Below, piece by piece: positions 39,695-49,799 of a DNA stretch of 64,000 nucleotides. The stretch's first letter is position 1; each line of letters starts with the position of its first letter. The notes below the pieces were generated by a model, which did not search any database, had not been told where the DNA came from, and was given only the letters and a program-made list of their open reading frames with translations. Location: NCBI RefSeq assembly GCF_027359595.1, contig NZ_CP114783.1, positions 806,001-870,000 of the forward strand. The letters run 5' to 3'. Both the position numbers and the translations under genes were made by a program. Source of the stretch: Prochlorococcus marinus str. MIT 0912 (GTDB taxonomy: Bacteria; Cyanobacteriota; Cyanobacteriia; PCC-6307; Cyanobiaceae).

Positions 39695-41007
39695 GGATGA
39701 GAATTGTTGAATGTTGAATTGTTGTTTTTAGGCAATTCATTTAAGAATTCGCCATTAATTACTACTCTTCTTTTAGGGCTGTAAGACAAAGCTTTTACCC
39801 AACTATTTGAATCTAACAAAATAAAATCGGCAGGACTTCCCTTTTGAAAAAGGCCATCCCATTGAAGGTTAAGCACTTGGGCTGCAGACGATGTAAAAGG
39901 AGAAAGGCCCAATCTGTCCCAAGGAGATAAATGAGCAATTGGCATGGAAAAAGCCATTAAATTTATTGGATCAAAATTAGATAGAGGAAACCATGCATCG
40001 TTTACATTGTCTCCTCCTACGGATACGACGACACCAGCCTTTTGAAGTTGAAATATTGGAGCCAATGGTCTTTTAATTAAAGTGGACCGATCTTTCCTTC
40101 CAAGAAGCCAAGAATTAGTTAATGGTAACGCAACAACTTTTAATTTGTTTTTAGCCATTTTTTTAGCCAATTGTGAAATCGCCTTTTCTCTTAGCAATCC
40201 CATGCTGCTTAAATGACTACAAGTTATTGATATCTCATTTTGAACTTGATCTAATACCTCCAGAAGTAATTTCAATCCTCCAGCCGAACAAGACTGAGAC
40301 TCATCAATATGCAGATCGATATCACAATTGAGTCTATTGGCGATTTGAACTAAATGTAATAAGGACTTAAAAGTCTTTCTCTTGTTAAAAGGGGGAGCAA
40401 TGACCCCACCTAAAAGATCTCCGTTGGAAGCAACTCTTTGAGCTAAAAGCTCACCTTCAAAAGTTTGCCAAAAATCTAATGGAACCAACGCTACGAACTG
40501 TAAGAAAATTTTCTCTTGCCATTTTTTTCTAACATTCTCCAACAGATCCCAATCTCTAATTGCAGTTTTTCCAAAACTATCAATATGCGATCTAATTGCC
40601 CTTATCCCATTAATAAGAGCTAAATCAAGAGACTTTTCAACGCTGAAAAGCAATTCATCGCTGGACCTCAATTCATATTCACTAAGATTTGCTGCTAAGG
40701 CTTCTTGGTAAGTACCCTTCAAATTATGTGAACGAGACCATGAGAATGCTTTATCTAAATGTGCATGAGTTTCGGCAAATCTTGGGAGAAGAATTTCCTC
40801 TGGAACTTTAGATGTTTCTTTTAAGCCCTTAACTGAGGTAATCGTGCCATCCCTCCACTCAAGTTGAATAGAGGACAAGCCTTCTTGATCAATTGATGTT
40901 CCTAATACATCCTTTCCATTGCCAATCAAACATCTTGGAACAAGTACATCTATGCACCCAGACTTTGGAGGACTTGCAATCAATTCAACATTTTTTGCGA
41001 AATTCAC
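39691..41007 (-). CDS. Amidohydrolase superfamily protein (cytosine-deaminase-like)
   Basis: Metal-dependent hydrolase of the CodA/AtzF-type branch. Seen are FAETHAHLDKAFSWSR (HxH metal site), HIDLSF-like IRSHIDSFGK, DLHIDESQS, ITCSHLSSMG and GGDNVNDAW with the late Asp ligand. The 438 residues form a TIM barrel between beta-sandwich ends (PRRVVINGEF at the C-terminus). The substrate is unknown; the pattern fits a deaminase acting on a heterocyclic ring. It is first in a two-gene unit with the FAD oxidoreductase. Confidence 0.85.
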   Translation of the reverse strand: MNFAKNVELIASPPKSGCIDVLVPRCLIGNGKDVLGTSIDQEGLSSIQLEWRDGTITSVKGLKETSKVPEEILLPRFAETHAHLDKAFSWSRSHNLKGTYQEALAANLSEYELRSSDELLFSVEKSLDLALINGIRAIRSHIDSFGKTAIRDWDLLENVRKKWQEKIFLQFVALVPLDFWQTFEGELLAQRVASNGDLLGGVIAPPFNKRKTFKSLLHLVQIANRLNCDIDLHIDESQSCSAGGLKLLLEVLDQVQNEISITCSHLSSMGLLREKAISQLAKKMAKNKLKVVALPLTNSWLLGRKDRSTLIKRPLAPIFQLQKAGVVVSVGGDNVNDAWFPLSNFDPINLMAFSMPIAHLSPWDRLGLSPFTSSAAQVLNLQWDGLFQKGSPADFILLDSNSWVKALSYSPKRRVVINGEFLNELPKNNNSTFNNSHP

Positions 41008-41162
41008 TTTTGAATAGATTTCATTCCCGTCCTTTTCTTAATCCGGGTTCTAACACCACAGTAACTTCAATACCTGTCAATTGCGTTGTGATCAAAATAT
41101 AAAAAGTTAAAAATTTAATCCTTACTATCTACAATGTCATCAAGCTCAATTTTTTACCAAAA

Positions 41163-41184
41163 TCATTTTGGAATCTCAAAATGA
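41163..41184. repeat. 8-bp inverted repeat upstream of tRNA-His
   Basis: TCATTTTG, a 6-nt loop, CAAAATGA. It sits in the gap between the amidohydrolase start (41007) and tRNA-His (41212). The rest of that gap is AT-rich without a convincing ORF. A -10-like TAGATT at 41196-41201 lies between this repeat and the tRNA. The role is unknown; it could be chance in such AT-rich DNA. Confidence 0.4.
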
Positions 41185-41211
41185 CAAATCATTGGTAGAT
41201 TAAAAGCACAA

Positions 41212-41285
41212 GGCGGGCGTCGCCAAGTGGTTAAGGCAGCGGCTTGTGGCGCCGCTATTCGGGGGTTCGAATCCCCTCGCTCGCC
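41212..41285 (+). tRNA. tRNA-His (anticodon GTG)
   Basis: The acceptor stem GCGGGCG (41213-41219) pairs with CGCTCGC. The extra G(-1) at 41212 faces discriminator C at 41285, the hallmark of tRNA-His. Anticodon loop CTTGTGG gives GTG. The T-arm GGGGGTTCGAATCCCCT is clear. miaB starts 61 bp downstream. Confidence 0.95.
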
Positions 41286-41346
41286 CTTGAATATTTCTGC
41301 AATCAATCTCAAAAATCTTTTTTCCTAAGGAAGAAATAAATCTTCG

Positions 41347-42738
41347 ATGACATCATCAATAGCTCCTAATAAACAAAGCACATCTTTAAGGACCAACAGA
41401 GGAAGCTATTGGATTACCACTTTTGGATGTCAAATGAATAAAGCTGATTCAGAAAGAATGTCAGGCATATTGCAAACAATGGGATATCAGCTTGCTGAAG
41501 AGGAGCTTAAAGCTGATTTAATTCTCTACAACACTTGTACTATTCGTGACAATGCTGAACAAAAAGTTTATAGCTATCTAGGAAGGCAAGCTATAAGAAA
41601 AAAATCAAATCCTCATATGAAAATCATTATTGCAGGATGCTTAGCTCAACAAGAAGGAGAAACCCTATTACGAAGAGTTCCTGAAATAGATCTTGTAATG
41701 GGGCCTCAGCATGCAAATCGACTGGAAACTCTTCTTAATCAAGTTGATAACGGGCATCAAGTATTAGCGACCGATGAACAGCACATATACGAAGACATAG
41801 CAACAGCAAGAAGAGAGAGCGCCATCTGCGGTTGGGTCAACATTATATATGGATGCAATGAGCGCTGCACTTATTGTGTAGTCCCCTCGGTTAGAGGGAA
41901 AGAGCAATCAAGAACACCTCAAGCTATTAAACATGAAATAGAAGAATTAGCGAGAATTGGATACAAAGAAATAACCCTGTTAGGGCAAAACATAGATGCC
42001 TATGGTAGAGACTTTAAAGCTTATGAATTTAATAAATCCGGACAATTAACACTTTCAAATTTATTGGAATATATTCATGACATTGAAGGAATTGAGCGTA
42101 TTAGATTTGCTACAAGTCATCCAAGGTATTTTACGAAAGAGTTAATAGATGTATGTGCAAAACTTCCTAAGGTTTGTGAACACTTTCATATCCCTTTCCA
42201 AAGTGGAAGTAATAAAGTACTCAAAAATATGGGTCGGGGATATACCGTTCAAACCTATAAAGAGATTATAGATTATATAAAACAAATAATGCCTGAGTCA
42301 TCTATTACTTCTGATGCAATTGTAGCTTTTCCAGGAGAGACAAGAGATGAATTCGAAGAAACACTATCACTTATAGAGGATGTTAAATTTGATCTTGTTA
42401 ATACTGCAGCCTACTCTCCAAGACCAAATACACCAGCTGCTTTATGGCCTAATCAATTACCTGAATCAATAAAGATTGATAGGCTAAGAGAAATTAACAA
42501 CTTGGTGGAAAAGACCGCAAAAGAAAGAAATTTAAGATATAAAGACTCATTACAGGAAATACTTATAGAGAATATAAATTCTAAAGATAATTCCCAACTA
42601 ATGGGAAGAACTAGAACAAATAGATTAACATTTTTTCCGAGATCATCAAGTAATATCAAATCACATCAACCAGGAGAAATTGTGACAATAAAAATCAATG
42701 AAATACGTCCATTCTCATTAACTGGAAGCCTTTCATAA
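41347..42738 (+). CDS. miaB: tRNA-2-methylthio-N6-dimethylallyladenosine synthase
   Basis: Radical SAM methylthiotransferase modifying i6A37 of tRNA. The N-terminal UPF0004 domain has [26 protein letters not shown] and [12 protein letters not shown] (three cysteines of the auxiliary cluster). The radical SAM motif [15 protein letters not shown] binds the second cluster, and a C-terminal TRAM domain closes the 463 residues. It lies downstream of tRNA-His and is followed by ddl after 52 bp. Confidence 0.96.
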   Translation: MTSSIAPNKQSTSLRTNRGSYWITTFGCQMNKADSERMSGILQTMGYQLAEEELKADLILYNTCTIRDNAEQKVYSYLGRQAIRKKSNPHMKIIIAGCLAQQEGETLLRRVPEIDLVMGPQHANRLETLLNQVDNGHQVLATDEQHIYEDIATARRESAICGWVNIIYGCNERCTYCVVPSVRGKEQSRTPQAIKHEIEELARIGYKEITLLGQNIDAYGRDFKAYEFNKSGQLTLSNLLEYIHDIEGIERIRFATSHPRYFTKELIDVCAKLPKVCEHFHIPFQSGSNKVLKNMGRGYTVQTYKEIIDYIKQIMPESSITSDAIVAFPGETRDEFEETLSLIEDVKFDLVNTAAYSPRPNTPAALWPNQLPESIKIDRLREINNLVEKTAKERNLRYKDSLQEILIENINSKDNSQLMGRTRTNRLTFFPRSSSNIKSHQPGEIVTIKINEIRPFSLTGSLS

Positions 42739-42790
42739 ATTTTGATAAATTAAATGAACTTTATTATAAAATATTCAAACTAAAATAGTC

Positions 42791-43852
42791 ATGTCGAATA
42801 AAAAACTCACTGTAGGACTAGTATTTGGTGGAAATTCAAGCGAACATGAGGTTTCGATAAAATCAGCTAAAACTATTTACAACGCCTTTTCTCATTCTTA
42901 TAATTGTGATCGATTTGTTGTAAATCCAATATATATAGACAAGCATGGCTTTTGGGAAGATTCAGCATACTCAAAGTCAATTTTATTGGAAGAAAAAGAA
43001 TCAATTAAAACTATAGAAAGTAATAAAGATTCAAATCATAATTTAACGAACTTTGCAAAAGAAAGTAACAAAGTTGATATATGGTTCCCCGCATTGCATG
43101 GTCCAAACGGGGAAGATGGAGTTATTCAGGGATTATTTAAATTAACCGGAAAGCCTTTTGTTGGATCCGGAACTCTTGGTTCATCTTTAGGTATGGATAA
43201 AATAGCAATGAAATCTATTTTCAATTCATTAAATCTGCCTCAATCTCCATATATTTATTTACATAAAGAGAATTTATTAAATGAATTATTTATGAATTCC
43301 GTTTTTGATAAAATAGAAAAAATAATAAACTATCCTTGTTTTGTAAAGCCAGCCAACTTGGGTTCTTCTATTGGCATAACCAAAGCTTACTCAAAACAAG
43401 AACTAATTACTGGAATAGAAATTGCAGTAAAATATGATGAGAGAATTATAATAGAAAAAAATATTGAAGGTAGAGAACTTGAATGTGGTGTATTAGGAAA
43501 GTCTAAAATGAAATCATCAGTTATTGGCGAAGTTAAATTTCAAACTGATTGGTATACATATGAATCCAAATACGATGAAAATCTAAGTAGTACAATTATA
43601 CCAGCTAATTTAAATATAGAGATAGTTAATAAAATACAAAAGCTAGCTATCGAAGCATGTAAAGCTATTAACGCTTATGGATTAGCGAGAGTAGATTTCT
43701 TTTACCAAGAGAGCACGCAACAGATTTACATAAATGAAGTTAATACCTTGCCTGGCTTCACAAAAACAAGTATGTATCCAATGTTATGGGAAGCTTCTGG
43801 ATTAAAACTAGAAAAACTTGTTGCTAGTCTCATAGAAACAGCTAAAGAATGA
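42791..43852 (+). CDS. ddl: D-alanine-D-alanine ligase
   Basis: Makes the terminal dipeptide of the peptidoglycan stem. Motifs: FGGNSSEHEVSIKSA at the N-terminus, HGPNGEDGVIQGL, GSSLGMDKIAMK, FVKPANLGSSIGI and the metal-binding INEVNTLPGFT. Length 353 is normal. It begins a short wall/division cluster ddl-hypothetical-ftsQ-ftsZ, a remnant of the classical dcw cluster. Confidence 0.95.
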   Translation: MSNKKLTVGLVFGGNSSEHEVSIKSAKTIYNAFSHSYNCDRFVVNPIYIDKHGFWEDSAYSKSILLEEKESIKTIESNKDSNHNLTNFAKESNKVDIWFPALHGPNGEDGVIQGLFKLTGKPFVGSGTLGSSLGMDKIAMKSIFNSLNLPQSPYIYLHKENLLNELFMNSVFDKIEKIINYPCFVKPANLGSSIGITKAYSKQELITGIEIAVKYDERIIIEKNIEGRELECGVLGKSKMKSSVIGEVKFQTDWYTYESKYDENLSSTIIPANLNIEIVNKIQKLAIEACKAINAYGLARVDFFYQESTQQIYINEVNTLPGFTKTSMYPMLWEASGLKLEKLVASLIETAKE

Positions 43853-43888
43853 ATTAACCATGACATTTTTAGATCTCTTTTTCAAAAA

Positions 43889-44299
43889 ATGATTCACGGT
43901 CTCCTTTGGTTGCCATTATTGATGGCTTTTATTCTCATAGCTTCCCTTGGCTGGATCGAGAGAAGGCGACAGAATCTCTATTTGATTTGGGCTAAAGGTT
44001 CAGAGCTTGCAAAGCTTGATGGGACAGGAGCTGCTCGATTAAAGGCTGGAATTTTATGCTGGAGCAGCTTTGAAGCTGGCAGCTTCAAGGAGGAAGCAAC
44101 TTTCGAAGTTAAGAAACTAGAAATGGTTGAGCTTATGGCTCTCAGTTCAGGAGAAGCACCATTAACAAAAGAATCTGAGGGACGTTGCCGACTAAGACTT
44201 GTTGGTTCGGGAAGAGAAATAGATGTGCCTTTCTCAGATGCTGAACGTGCTCGTCAATGGATGGACAAACTAATGTCCAGAGCAAGATGCGACCTTTGA
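43889..44299 (+). CDS. Conserved membrane-anchored hypothetical protein in the division cluster
   Basis: 136 residues. One N-terminal TM helix (LLWLPLLMAFILIASLGWI, residues 4-22) is followed by ERRRQ (positive inside) and a soluble domain with FEVKKLEMVELMALSSGEA and CRLRLVGSGREIDVPFSDAE, resembling a PH-like or YcdC-type small beta domain, though I do not recognise it. The end overlaps the ftsQ start, and the place between ddl and ftsQ suggests an envelope or division role; that is inference. Confidence 0.75.
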   Translation: MIHGLLWLPLLMAFILIASLGWIERRRQNLYLIWAKGSELAKLDGTGAARLKAGILCWSSFEAGSFKEEATFEVKKLEMVELMALSSGEAPLTKESEGRCRLRLVGSGREIDVPFSDAERARQWMDKLMSRARCDL

Positions 44300-45117
44300 A
44301 ATCAAATAGAAGAAAAAAGGGAACATTAAATAACTACAACCGAATATCAACTAAAAAAGTCTCGTTTATTGCTCAAAACAAAACTTTTCTAATTGAACTT
44401 TGGCAATTACTCTTTTTTTCTAGCACTTCGATTTTTCTAATTCTTTCATTTTCAAACCAGGCTTGGAAACCAATAGGTTTTGATCAAACTAAAATAACAG
44501 GCCTATCTGGAATAACAAAAAACGACATAAAAAAAACAACTAGTATTTTTTTTCCTAAAAATTTGTTGGAGTTAAATCCAAAAGAAATTGAATCTTATTT
44601 AATAAAAAAGCTTCCTATTAAAGGAGTTTCAGTAAGCCGAAAGTTTTTCCCTCCTGAAATTCATGTAAATGTTTTAGAAAGAGAGCCAGTCGCATTTGCG
44701 AGTCGCATTTTTTCAAGCAATCTAGAAAAAGGAATGATTGATATCGAAGGATCCTGGATACCACTTCGATTTGTAAATAAATCAAAACAAAATAAAATAA
44801 AATTATCTATAGAGAATTGGAATCCAGATAAAAAAAAAGAAATTATTGAAATAATTAAAAATAGATTTATTTTTCAAAGCCCTCTTCAAAAAATCAAAAT
44901 AAATCCTCTTCAAGAAATAAGCCTAAAAACAGAGCAATTCGATTCAGTCCTTCTAGGCTTAGGAACTGATCGTTTGATCGAGCAAATCAATAAACTCAAC
45001 CAACTACAAAAATCATTACCAAATCTTTTAATCAACACAAAAGTAAAAATCGTGGATCTTAAAGATCCAAGCAAACCAGAATTAAAAATAGAAAAATTGC
45101 TAGACAATGGAAAGTAA
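44287..45117 (+). CDS. ftsQ: Cell division protein FtsQ/DivIB
   Basis: Bitopic divisome scaffold. From ATG 44287 (MRPLKSNRRKK) a basic cytoplasmic tail of about 45 residues leads to a TM helix (LLFFSSTSIFLILSF). The POTRA domain follows with TGLSGITKNDIKKTTS and VSRKFFPPEIHVNVLEREP. An in-frame ATG at 44257 would add ten residues read through the previous gene. The coding sequence is extremely Lys/Ile/Asn-rich. It is followed after 157 bp by ftsZ, the gap probably holding the ftsZ promoter. Confidence 0.88.
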   Translation: MRPLKSNRRKKGTLNNYNRISTKKVSFIAQNKTFLIELWQLLFFSSTSIFLILSFSNQAWKPIGFDQTKITGLSGITKNDIKKTTSIFFPKNLLELNPKEIESYLIKKLPIKGVSVSRKFFPPEIHVNVLEREPVAFASRIFSSNLEKGMIDIEGSWIPLRFVNKSKQNKIKLSIENWNPDKKKEIIEIIKNRFIFQSPLQKIKINPLQEISLKTEQFDSVLLGLGTDRLIEQINKLNQLQKSLPNLLINTKVKIVDLKDPSKPELKIEKLLDNGK

Positions 45118-45274
45118 AAGCCTTGCTATAACATGTTTCCTTTGAAATCATTATTATATTTGGAGCAATTCAAGGTCAATCTAGGAAATTAATTTGTTAA
45201 TCAATTTGAACCCATAAGCCAACAGAATTCATAGATGATGTTCATAATGCCCAAAACGAGTTCTAATCCTGAAT

Positions 45275-46384
45275 ATGGTGATGGGAATGGGAAACAAACC
45301 TAGTTTCAACATGGATGAAGGAATCCTACCCAGTCAATCTGCACGTATTGAGGTTATTGGCGTTGGGGGCGGAGGAAGTAATGCCGTCAATCGCATGATT
45401 AATAGCGATCTTGATGGAGTCACATATCGCGTACTCAATACAGACGCTCAAGCTCTAATACAATCATCCGCTACTCATAGAGTTCAGCTTGGTCAAAGCT
45501 TAACTAGAGGGCTTGGAGCAGGCGGTAATCCAAGTATTGGGCAGAAGGCAGCAGAAGAATCGAGGGCTGATCTTCAACAAGCATTAGAAGGGGTAGACCT
45601 AGTTTTTATTGCCGCCGGTATGGGAGGAGGTACTGGAACCGGAGCAGCCCCTGTTGTTGCTCAAGTCGCCAAGGAAAGCGGTGCTTTAACAGTGGGGATA
45701 GTTACCAAACCATTCAGTTTCGAAGGGAAACGTCGTTTGAGACAAGCTGATGAAGGTATCGCAAGGCTTGCAGAGAATGTTGATACGTTAATTGTCATCC
45801 CAAACGACAGACTAAAAGACGTGATTTCAGGAGCACCTTTGCAAGAAGCCTTTAGAAGCGCTGATGATGTTCTAATGAAAGGAGTTCAAGGAATAAGCGA
45901 CATAATCACTTGTCCTGGATTGGTTAATGTAGATTTTGCTGACGTGCGTTCTGTTATGACAGAAGCCGGTACTGCGCTTTTAGGAATTGGTTTAGGCTCT
46001 GGAAGATCACGAGCTCTAGAAGCAGCTCAAGCAGCAATCAATAGTCCTCTTCTAGAAGCAGCTCGAATAGATGGAGCAAAAGGGTGTGTGATAAACATAA
46101 CTGGAGGGAAAGATATGACTCTAGAAGACATGACATCTGCTTCTGAGGTCATTTCCGATGTAGTAGATCCCGAAGCAAATATTATTGTAGGCACAGTTGT
46201 TGACGAAAAACTTGAGGGCGAGATTCAAGTAACTGTTATTGCTACTGGGTTTGACAGTAATCAAATTTATTCAAATGAAAGAACTAGAGCAAGACTTACG
46301 CCACAATCACTTTATGAAGGATCAGAAAATAGGGAAGCAGGTGCTTCTATACCTGAGTTTTTACGTCTAAGACAAAATCGTTGA
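45275..46384 (+). CDS. ftsZ: Cell division protein FtsZ
   Basis: Tubulin-like GTPase forming the division ring. Present are [15 protein letters not shown], the signature [13 protein letters not shown], the T7 loop [12 protein letters not shown] and a C-terminal peptide ([12 protein letters not shown]) that matches the cyanobacterial binding tail for Ftn2 and SepF. At 369 residues it is on the short side because of a brief linker. The SRP RNA gene converges on it from 46509. Confidence 0.97.
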   Translation: MVMGMGNKPSFNMDEGILPSQSARIEVIGVGGGGSNAVNRMINSDLDGVTYRVLNTDAQALIQSSATHRVQLGQSLTRGLGAGGNPSIGQKAAEESRADLQQALEGVDLVFIAAGMGGGTGTGAAPVVAQVAKESGALTVGIVTKPFSFEGKRRLRQADEGIARLAENVDTLIVIPNDRLKDVISGAPLQEAFRSADDVLMKGVQGISDIITCPGLVNVDFADVRSVMTEAGTALLGIGLGSGRSRALEAAQAAINSPLLEAARIDGAKGCVINITGGKDMTLEDMTSASEVISDVVDPEANIIVGTVVDEKLEGEIQVTVIATGFDSNQIYSNERTRARLTPQSLYEGSENREAGASIPEFLRLRQNR

Positions 46385-46414
46385 GACTTTTATTGCTCTT
46401 ATTGCTTTAATTAA

Positions 46415-46509
46415 GGTGACCCGGATTCCACGCCTGCTTTGAGCATCCCATATGGCTGCTACCTTCCGGTCCTGACCAGGTTTAGGCGTCACAGCCGCAT
46501 GGGGCCGAG
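46415..46509 (-). ncRNA. ffs: Signal recognition particle RNA (4.5S-type)
   Basis: On the minus strand, the conserved domain IV core CAGGACCGGAAGGTAGCAGC is present, flanked by complementary arms of a single long hairpin beginning CTCGGCCCCATGCGG and ending CCGGGTCACC. Length about 95 nt fits the short bacterial class. Termini are estimated from the stem. It partners the Ffh protein encoded at 19.1 kb. Confidence 0.92.
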
Positions 46510-46517
46510 TCAATAAT

Positions 46518-46523
46518 ATTCTA
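46518..46523 (-). promoter_or_regulatory. Extended -10 promoter element of ffs
   Basis: TGCTAGAAT on the minus strand gives an extended -10 with TAGAAT, placed 8 bases before the inferred RNA start. It sits inside the 44-bp gap to panB. No good -35 hexamer was found, as is common for extended -10 promoters. Confidence 0.5.
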
Positions 46524-46553
46524 GCAATAGCTAACCACGTTATTAAGAATTAA

Positions 46554-47372
46554 ATGCAAACCACAGAATTGGTTCGTTTTAAAAAGTTTGGTAAACAGAT
46601 AATCGTATTAACTGCTTGGGATGCTATTTCATCCTCAATAGTAGAGGCCGCAGGAGCTGATGTTGTTTTAGTAGGAGATTCACTTGGAATGGTTGTCTTA
46701 GGACACGCAACGACACTTCCAGTAACACTTGATCAAATACTTCACCACACACAGGCTGTATGTAGAGGCTTTTCTAAACCTCTTTCCGAACAACCATTAG
46801 TAGTTTGTGATCTCCCTTTTTTAAGTTATCAATGTGGCGAAGACAAGGCTGTTGAAGCTGCTGGAACTCTCCTGAAAAATTCATCTGCTTCAGCAGTGAA
46901 ACTTGAAGGAGCTGAACCTGAGACTTTATTAGTAATTAAAAGACTTATTAGAACTGGAATCCCTGTAATGGGTCATCTTGGCCTAACTCCTCAATCAGTT
47001 CATCAACTTGGATATAAATCACAAGCCAGGGACAAAGACAGTCAAGAAAAAATTTTCAAAGATTCAAAAATGCTTCAAGAATCAGGATGTTTTGCAATAG
47101 TTCTTGAACATATCCCAGGAGAAATTGCCAGCCAATTAAAGAATCATTTAGACATTCCCGTAATTGGCATTGGAGCAGGCTGTAATTGTGATGGGCAGGT
47201 AAGAGTTACAGCTGATATTCTTGGCCTTTCAATTTCACAGCCTCCTTTTGCAAAACCTTTCCTAGCAGGACGAGAACTTTGCATCGATGCCTTAAAAGAA
47301 TGGATTAATTCTACTAATCCAGATCAAGCGAATCCCACCACAAAAACATTTGAATCAAAATCTGATTGCTAA
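46554..47372 (+). CDS. panB: 3-methyl-2-oxobutanoate hydroxymethyltransferase
   Basis: First step of pantothenate synthesis, adding a hydroxymethyl group to ketoisovalerate. Motifs: [64 protein letters not shown]-like and [13 protein letters not shown]. Length 272. Its substrate comes from the valine pathway, to which ilvC (51.3 kb) belongs. Its 3' end overlaps the convergent radical SAM gene by 59 bp. Confidence 0.94.
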   Translation: MQTTELVRFKKFGKQIIVLTAWDAISSSIVEAAGADVVLVGDSLGMVVLGHATTLPVTLDQILHHTQAVCRGFSKPLSEQPLVVCDLPFLSYQCGEDKAVEAAGTLLKNSSASAVKLEGAEPETLLVIKRLIRTGIPVMGHLGLTPQSVHQLGYKSQARDKDSQEKIFKDSKMLQESGCFAIVLEHIPGEIASQLKNHLDIPVIGIGAGCNCDGQVRVTADILGLSISQPPFAKPFLAGRELCIDALKEWINSTNPDQANPTTKTFESKSDC

Positions 47373-48543
47373 TTTGCATCCCTCTCGGATCACTTAAAAA
47401 ATATCTTCCATTGTTTCTTAATAGAGACCCATCGTTTAAAGAATTCAACCAAAAGTTCTCTAGTAATTTTAAATTTTTATCGCATTCTTTTTGCGTCCAT
47501 CCTGAATTTTTAGCAAGTTCCTCAAAATGAATACCTTCACGTCTTCTTAGGCCAATCATCAATAGTTCATCCAATGGCATTGGTTTTGACTTTTCATTAC
47601 ACAAAGCTTTCTCTGATAATTGACTCTCTTGCTGTAGAAGCCATTTTTTATACCCAGCAATTGTTCTGGGTCTAGTGAATCGCTCCCCCCAAGGAGCACT
47701 TGTTGCCCCCATGCCAAAGCCCCACCAACCAGAACCACTCCAATACACACGATTATGTCTAGATGCATGTCCCGGCAATGAGTAACTTGAAATCTCGTAC
47801 CTAGAGAAACCCCTACTTTTCAGAAATCTATTTGTTAAAAAATCTATTTTTTGAGCTTCAGATTCAATTGGGATATTCAAATTACCTTTTTTATGTAATC
47901 TTCCAAAAACAGTACCTGGTTCGATTGTCAAATCATAAATTGACAAATGTGGGGCTTCCGTTTCAACTGCTTGGTTCAACTCTTTAATCCACTTAGACAA
48001 ATTTATACCAGGAAGATTCTGAATCAAATCAAGGCTCCAGCTTCTTATAATTCCTTTTTTAAAAAAGTTATTTAACCAATTGCAAGCCTCTATTAATTGT
48101 GAGGAATTATGTTTTCTACCAATTGAGGCCAAAATATTATCATCAAAGGACTGACCGCCCAAGCTAAATCTATTGACTCCTATTTCTATGTATCCATTCA
48201 GATCATTTTCAAAAAATGTTGCTGGATCAATCTCCATACTTACCTCCGCACCATCTTGAAATCCAAATTTTTTTTGAAGATTTCTCAACAACTCATCTAA
48301 CTCATTTTTTTTTAACAACGAAGGGGTTCCGCCGCCTAAATAGATTGTTGACAATGCAGGACCTTGGGGGGCTATTGAAATCTCTCTATGAAGTAAATCT
48401 AAATATGCGTTAACGGAAGTTATCCCTGGACTACCTGGGACTTGAACGCTATCACCTATAGGGATAATGGAAAAATCACAGTAAAAACATCTTTTATGGC
48501 AAAAGGGTATATGCAAATATGCACTTCTTGGTGGGGCTACCAT
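47314..48543 (-). CDS. hemW: HemW-like radical SAM protein (coproporphyrinogen III oxidase-related)
   Basis: Radical SAM protein of the HemN/HemW group; HemW proteins are heme chaperones rather than true oxidases. The CxxxCxxC motif is CHKRCFYC with C15, C19 and C22 near the start. [32 protein letters not shown] and [13 protein letters not shown] follow, then a C-terminal HemN-like domain. HemN itself has an extra N-terminal CxxxCxxCxC (fourth cysteine), which here would be F24, favouring HemW. The C-terminus overlaps panB, so its exact end is constrained only by the stop. Confidence 0.87.
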   Translation of the reverse strand: MVAPPRSAYLHIPFCHKRCFYCDFSIIPIGDSVQVPGSPGITSVNAYLDLLHREISIAPQGPALSTIYLGGGTPSLLKKNELDELLRNLQKKFGFQDGAEVSMEIDPATFFENDLNGYIEIGVNRFSLGGQSFDDNILASIGRKHNSSQLIEACNWLNNFFKKGIIRSWSLDLIQNLPGINLSKWIKELNQAVETEAPHLSIYDLTIEPGTVFGRLHKKGNLNIPIESEAQKIDFLTNRFLKSRGFSRYEISSYSLPGHASRHNRVYWSGSGWWGFGMGATSAPWGERFTRPRTIAGYKKWLLQQESQLSEKALCNEKSKPMPLDELLMIGLRRREGIHFEELAKNSGWTQKECDKNLKLLENFWLNSLNDGSLLRNNGRYFLSDPRGMQISNQILIQMFLWWDSLDLD

Positions 48544-48651
48544 TTGAGCTCTAGATTTACAAACCCAAATAAATGGTCACTTTTACAATCCAAATCTTTG
48601 AAAATAAATAAAGCTTTAGTAAAAAACGAGAAGCAAGCATAACCTGAACAT

Positions 48652-49761
48652 ATGGCAGACATAGTTATTCTGGTTTTGTTTCTTATTTCCGGTGCAATCA
48701 CCGGATGGATTGGGGTGAATTGGCTACCTGAAGAGACTTTAGATCATATTACTAATCTTAAAAATTTAAAAATTGCTCTATCAGGATTAACCGCTCTTGT
48801 AGGTCTTTTAATAGCTTTCCTTTTTCAGCAATTTAGAAATAAATTAACTAAAAGAATAAGAACTATGCCAACAGACCTACTAGTTAGTAGATCTGTTGGC
48901 ATAGTTCTTGGACTTGTCATAGCAACACTTTTATTAGTACCTGTACTCCTTTTACCTTTACCCGCTGAATTATTTTTTGTAAAACCTATTTTTGCTGTAC
49001 TTAGCAACATTTTTTTTGGAGTACTTGGTTATAACCTTGCCGATGTTCATGGAAGAACAGTTTTACGTCTTTTCAATCCAAGTAGCACTGAGTCTTTGTT
49101 AATGGCAGATGGAATTCTAACTCCAGCCAGTGCGAAAGTTTTAGATACAAGCGTAATAATTGATGGTCGCATTCAGGCTCTTCTCAGATTTGGACTAATA
49201 GAAGGGCAAATAATCGTAGCCCAATCAGTAATGGATGAGCTTCAAAAACTAGCTGACTCAAGTAACAATGAAAAACGAGGGAAAGGAAGGAGAGGGCTAA
49301 AATTACTGAATCAATTAAGAGAAAATTACGGAAGAAGATTAGTTATCAATAGTACAAAATATGAAGGAGAAGGAACTGATGAAATTCTTTTAAAGTTAAC
49401 TTCAGATATTTCAGGAATATTAATCACTATTGATTACAACTTATCTCAGGTAGCTTTAGTCCAAGAAATAAAAGTTCTCAATTTAAGTGATCTAGTACTT
49501 GCAGTTAGGCCTGAAGTTCAACCAGGTGAAAAATTAAATTTAAAAGTAGTTAGAGAAGGTAAGGAAAACTCACAAGGTATTGCCTATCTTGAAGATGGCA
49601 CAATGGTAGTTATCGAGGAGGGTCTCCAATGGATCGGTAAAAGGATTGAAGTAGTTGTGACTGGAGCATTACAAACACCGACGGGCCGAATGGTTTTTAG
49701 TAAAGCTTCAAATGATCAGCCCCCGAACAAATTTGAAAAAACAAAAGCATCTCAAGGCTAG
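48652..49761 (+). CDS. PIN-TRAM domain membrane protein (YacL-like)
   Basis: Probable membrane-anchored ribonuclease. Four hydrophobic segments lie within residues 1-130 (IVILVLFLISGAITGWIGV, IALSGLTALVGLLIAFLF, VGIVLGLVIATLLLVPVLLLP, PIFAVLSNIFFGVLGYNLA). A PIN nuclease domain follows with VLDTSVIIDGRI and the acidic EL..LITIDYNLSQVA. The C-terminal TRAM RNA-binding segment (GIAYLEDGTMVVIEEG) closes it. The codons for residues about 69-86 form a 52-nt near-perfect palindrome (separate entry). Confidence 0.87.
   Translation: MADIVILVLFLISGAITGWIGVNWLPEETLDHITNLKNLKIALSGLTALVGLLIAFLFQQFRNKLTKRIRTMPTDLLVSRSVGIVLGLVIATLLLVPVLLLPLPAELFFVKPIFAVLSNIFFGVLGYNLADVHGRTVLRLFNPSSTESLLMADGILTPASAKVLDTSVIIDGRIQALLRFGLIEGQIIVAQSVMDELQKLADSSNNEKRGKGRRGLKLLNQLRENYGRRLVINSTKYEGEGTDEILLKLTSDISGILITIDYNLSQVALVQEIKVLNLSDLVLAVRPEVQPGEKLNLKVVREGKENSQGIAYLEDGTMVVIEEGLQWIGKRIEVVVTGALQTPTGRMVFSKASNDQPPNKFEKTKASQG
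48858..48909. repeat. Long near-perfect palindrome inside the PIN-TRAM coding sequence
   Basis: Two 25-nt arms (48858-48882 and 48885-48909) around a 2-nt centre pair with a single mismatch (48876 against 48891). The left arm begins AAGAACTATGCC and the right arm ends GGCATAGTTCTT. It encodes part of a protein stretch (RTMPTDLL...SRSVGIVL) that is conserved in the family, so it is not an insertion. The antisense frame reads nearly the same peptide because of the symmetry. Confidence 0.9.
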
Positions 49762-49799
49762 ATCTAGCTAGGCTCGAATCCAAGAAGACTTAACTTCAT

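Noticed and set aside
48825-49010. Minus-strand frame across the PIN-TRAM gene with a family-like peptide
   Set aside because: The resemblance arises because the 52-nt palindrome encodes nearly the same peptide on both strands; it is not a gene.
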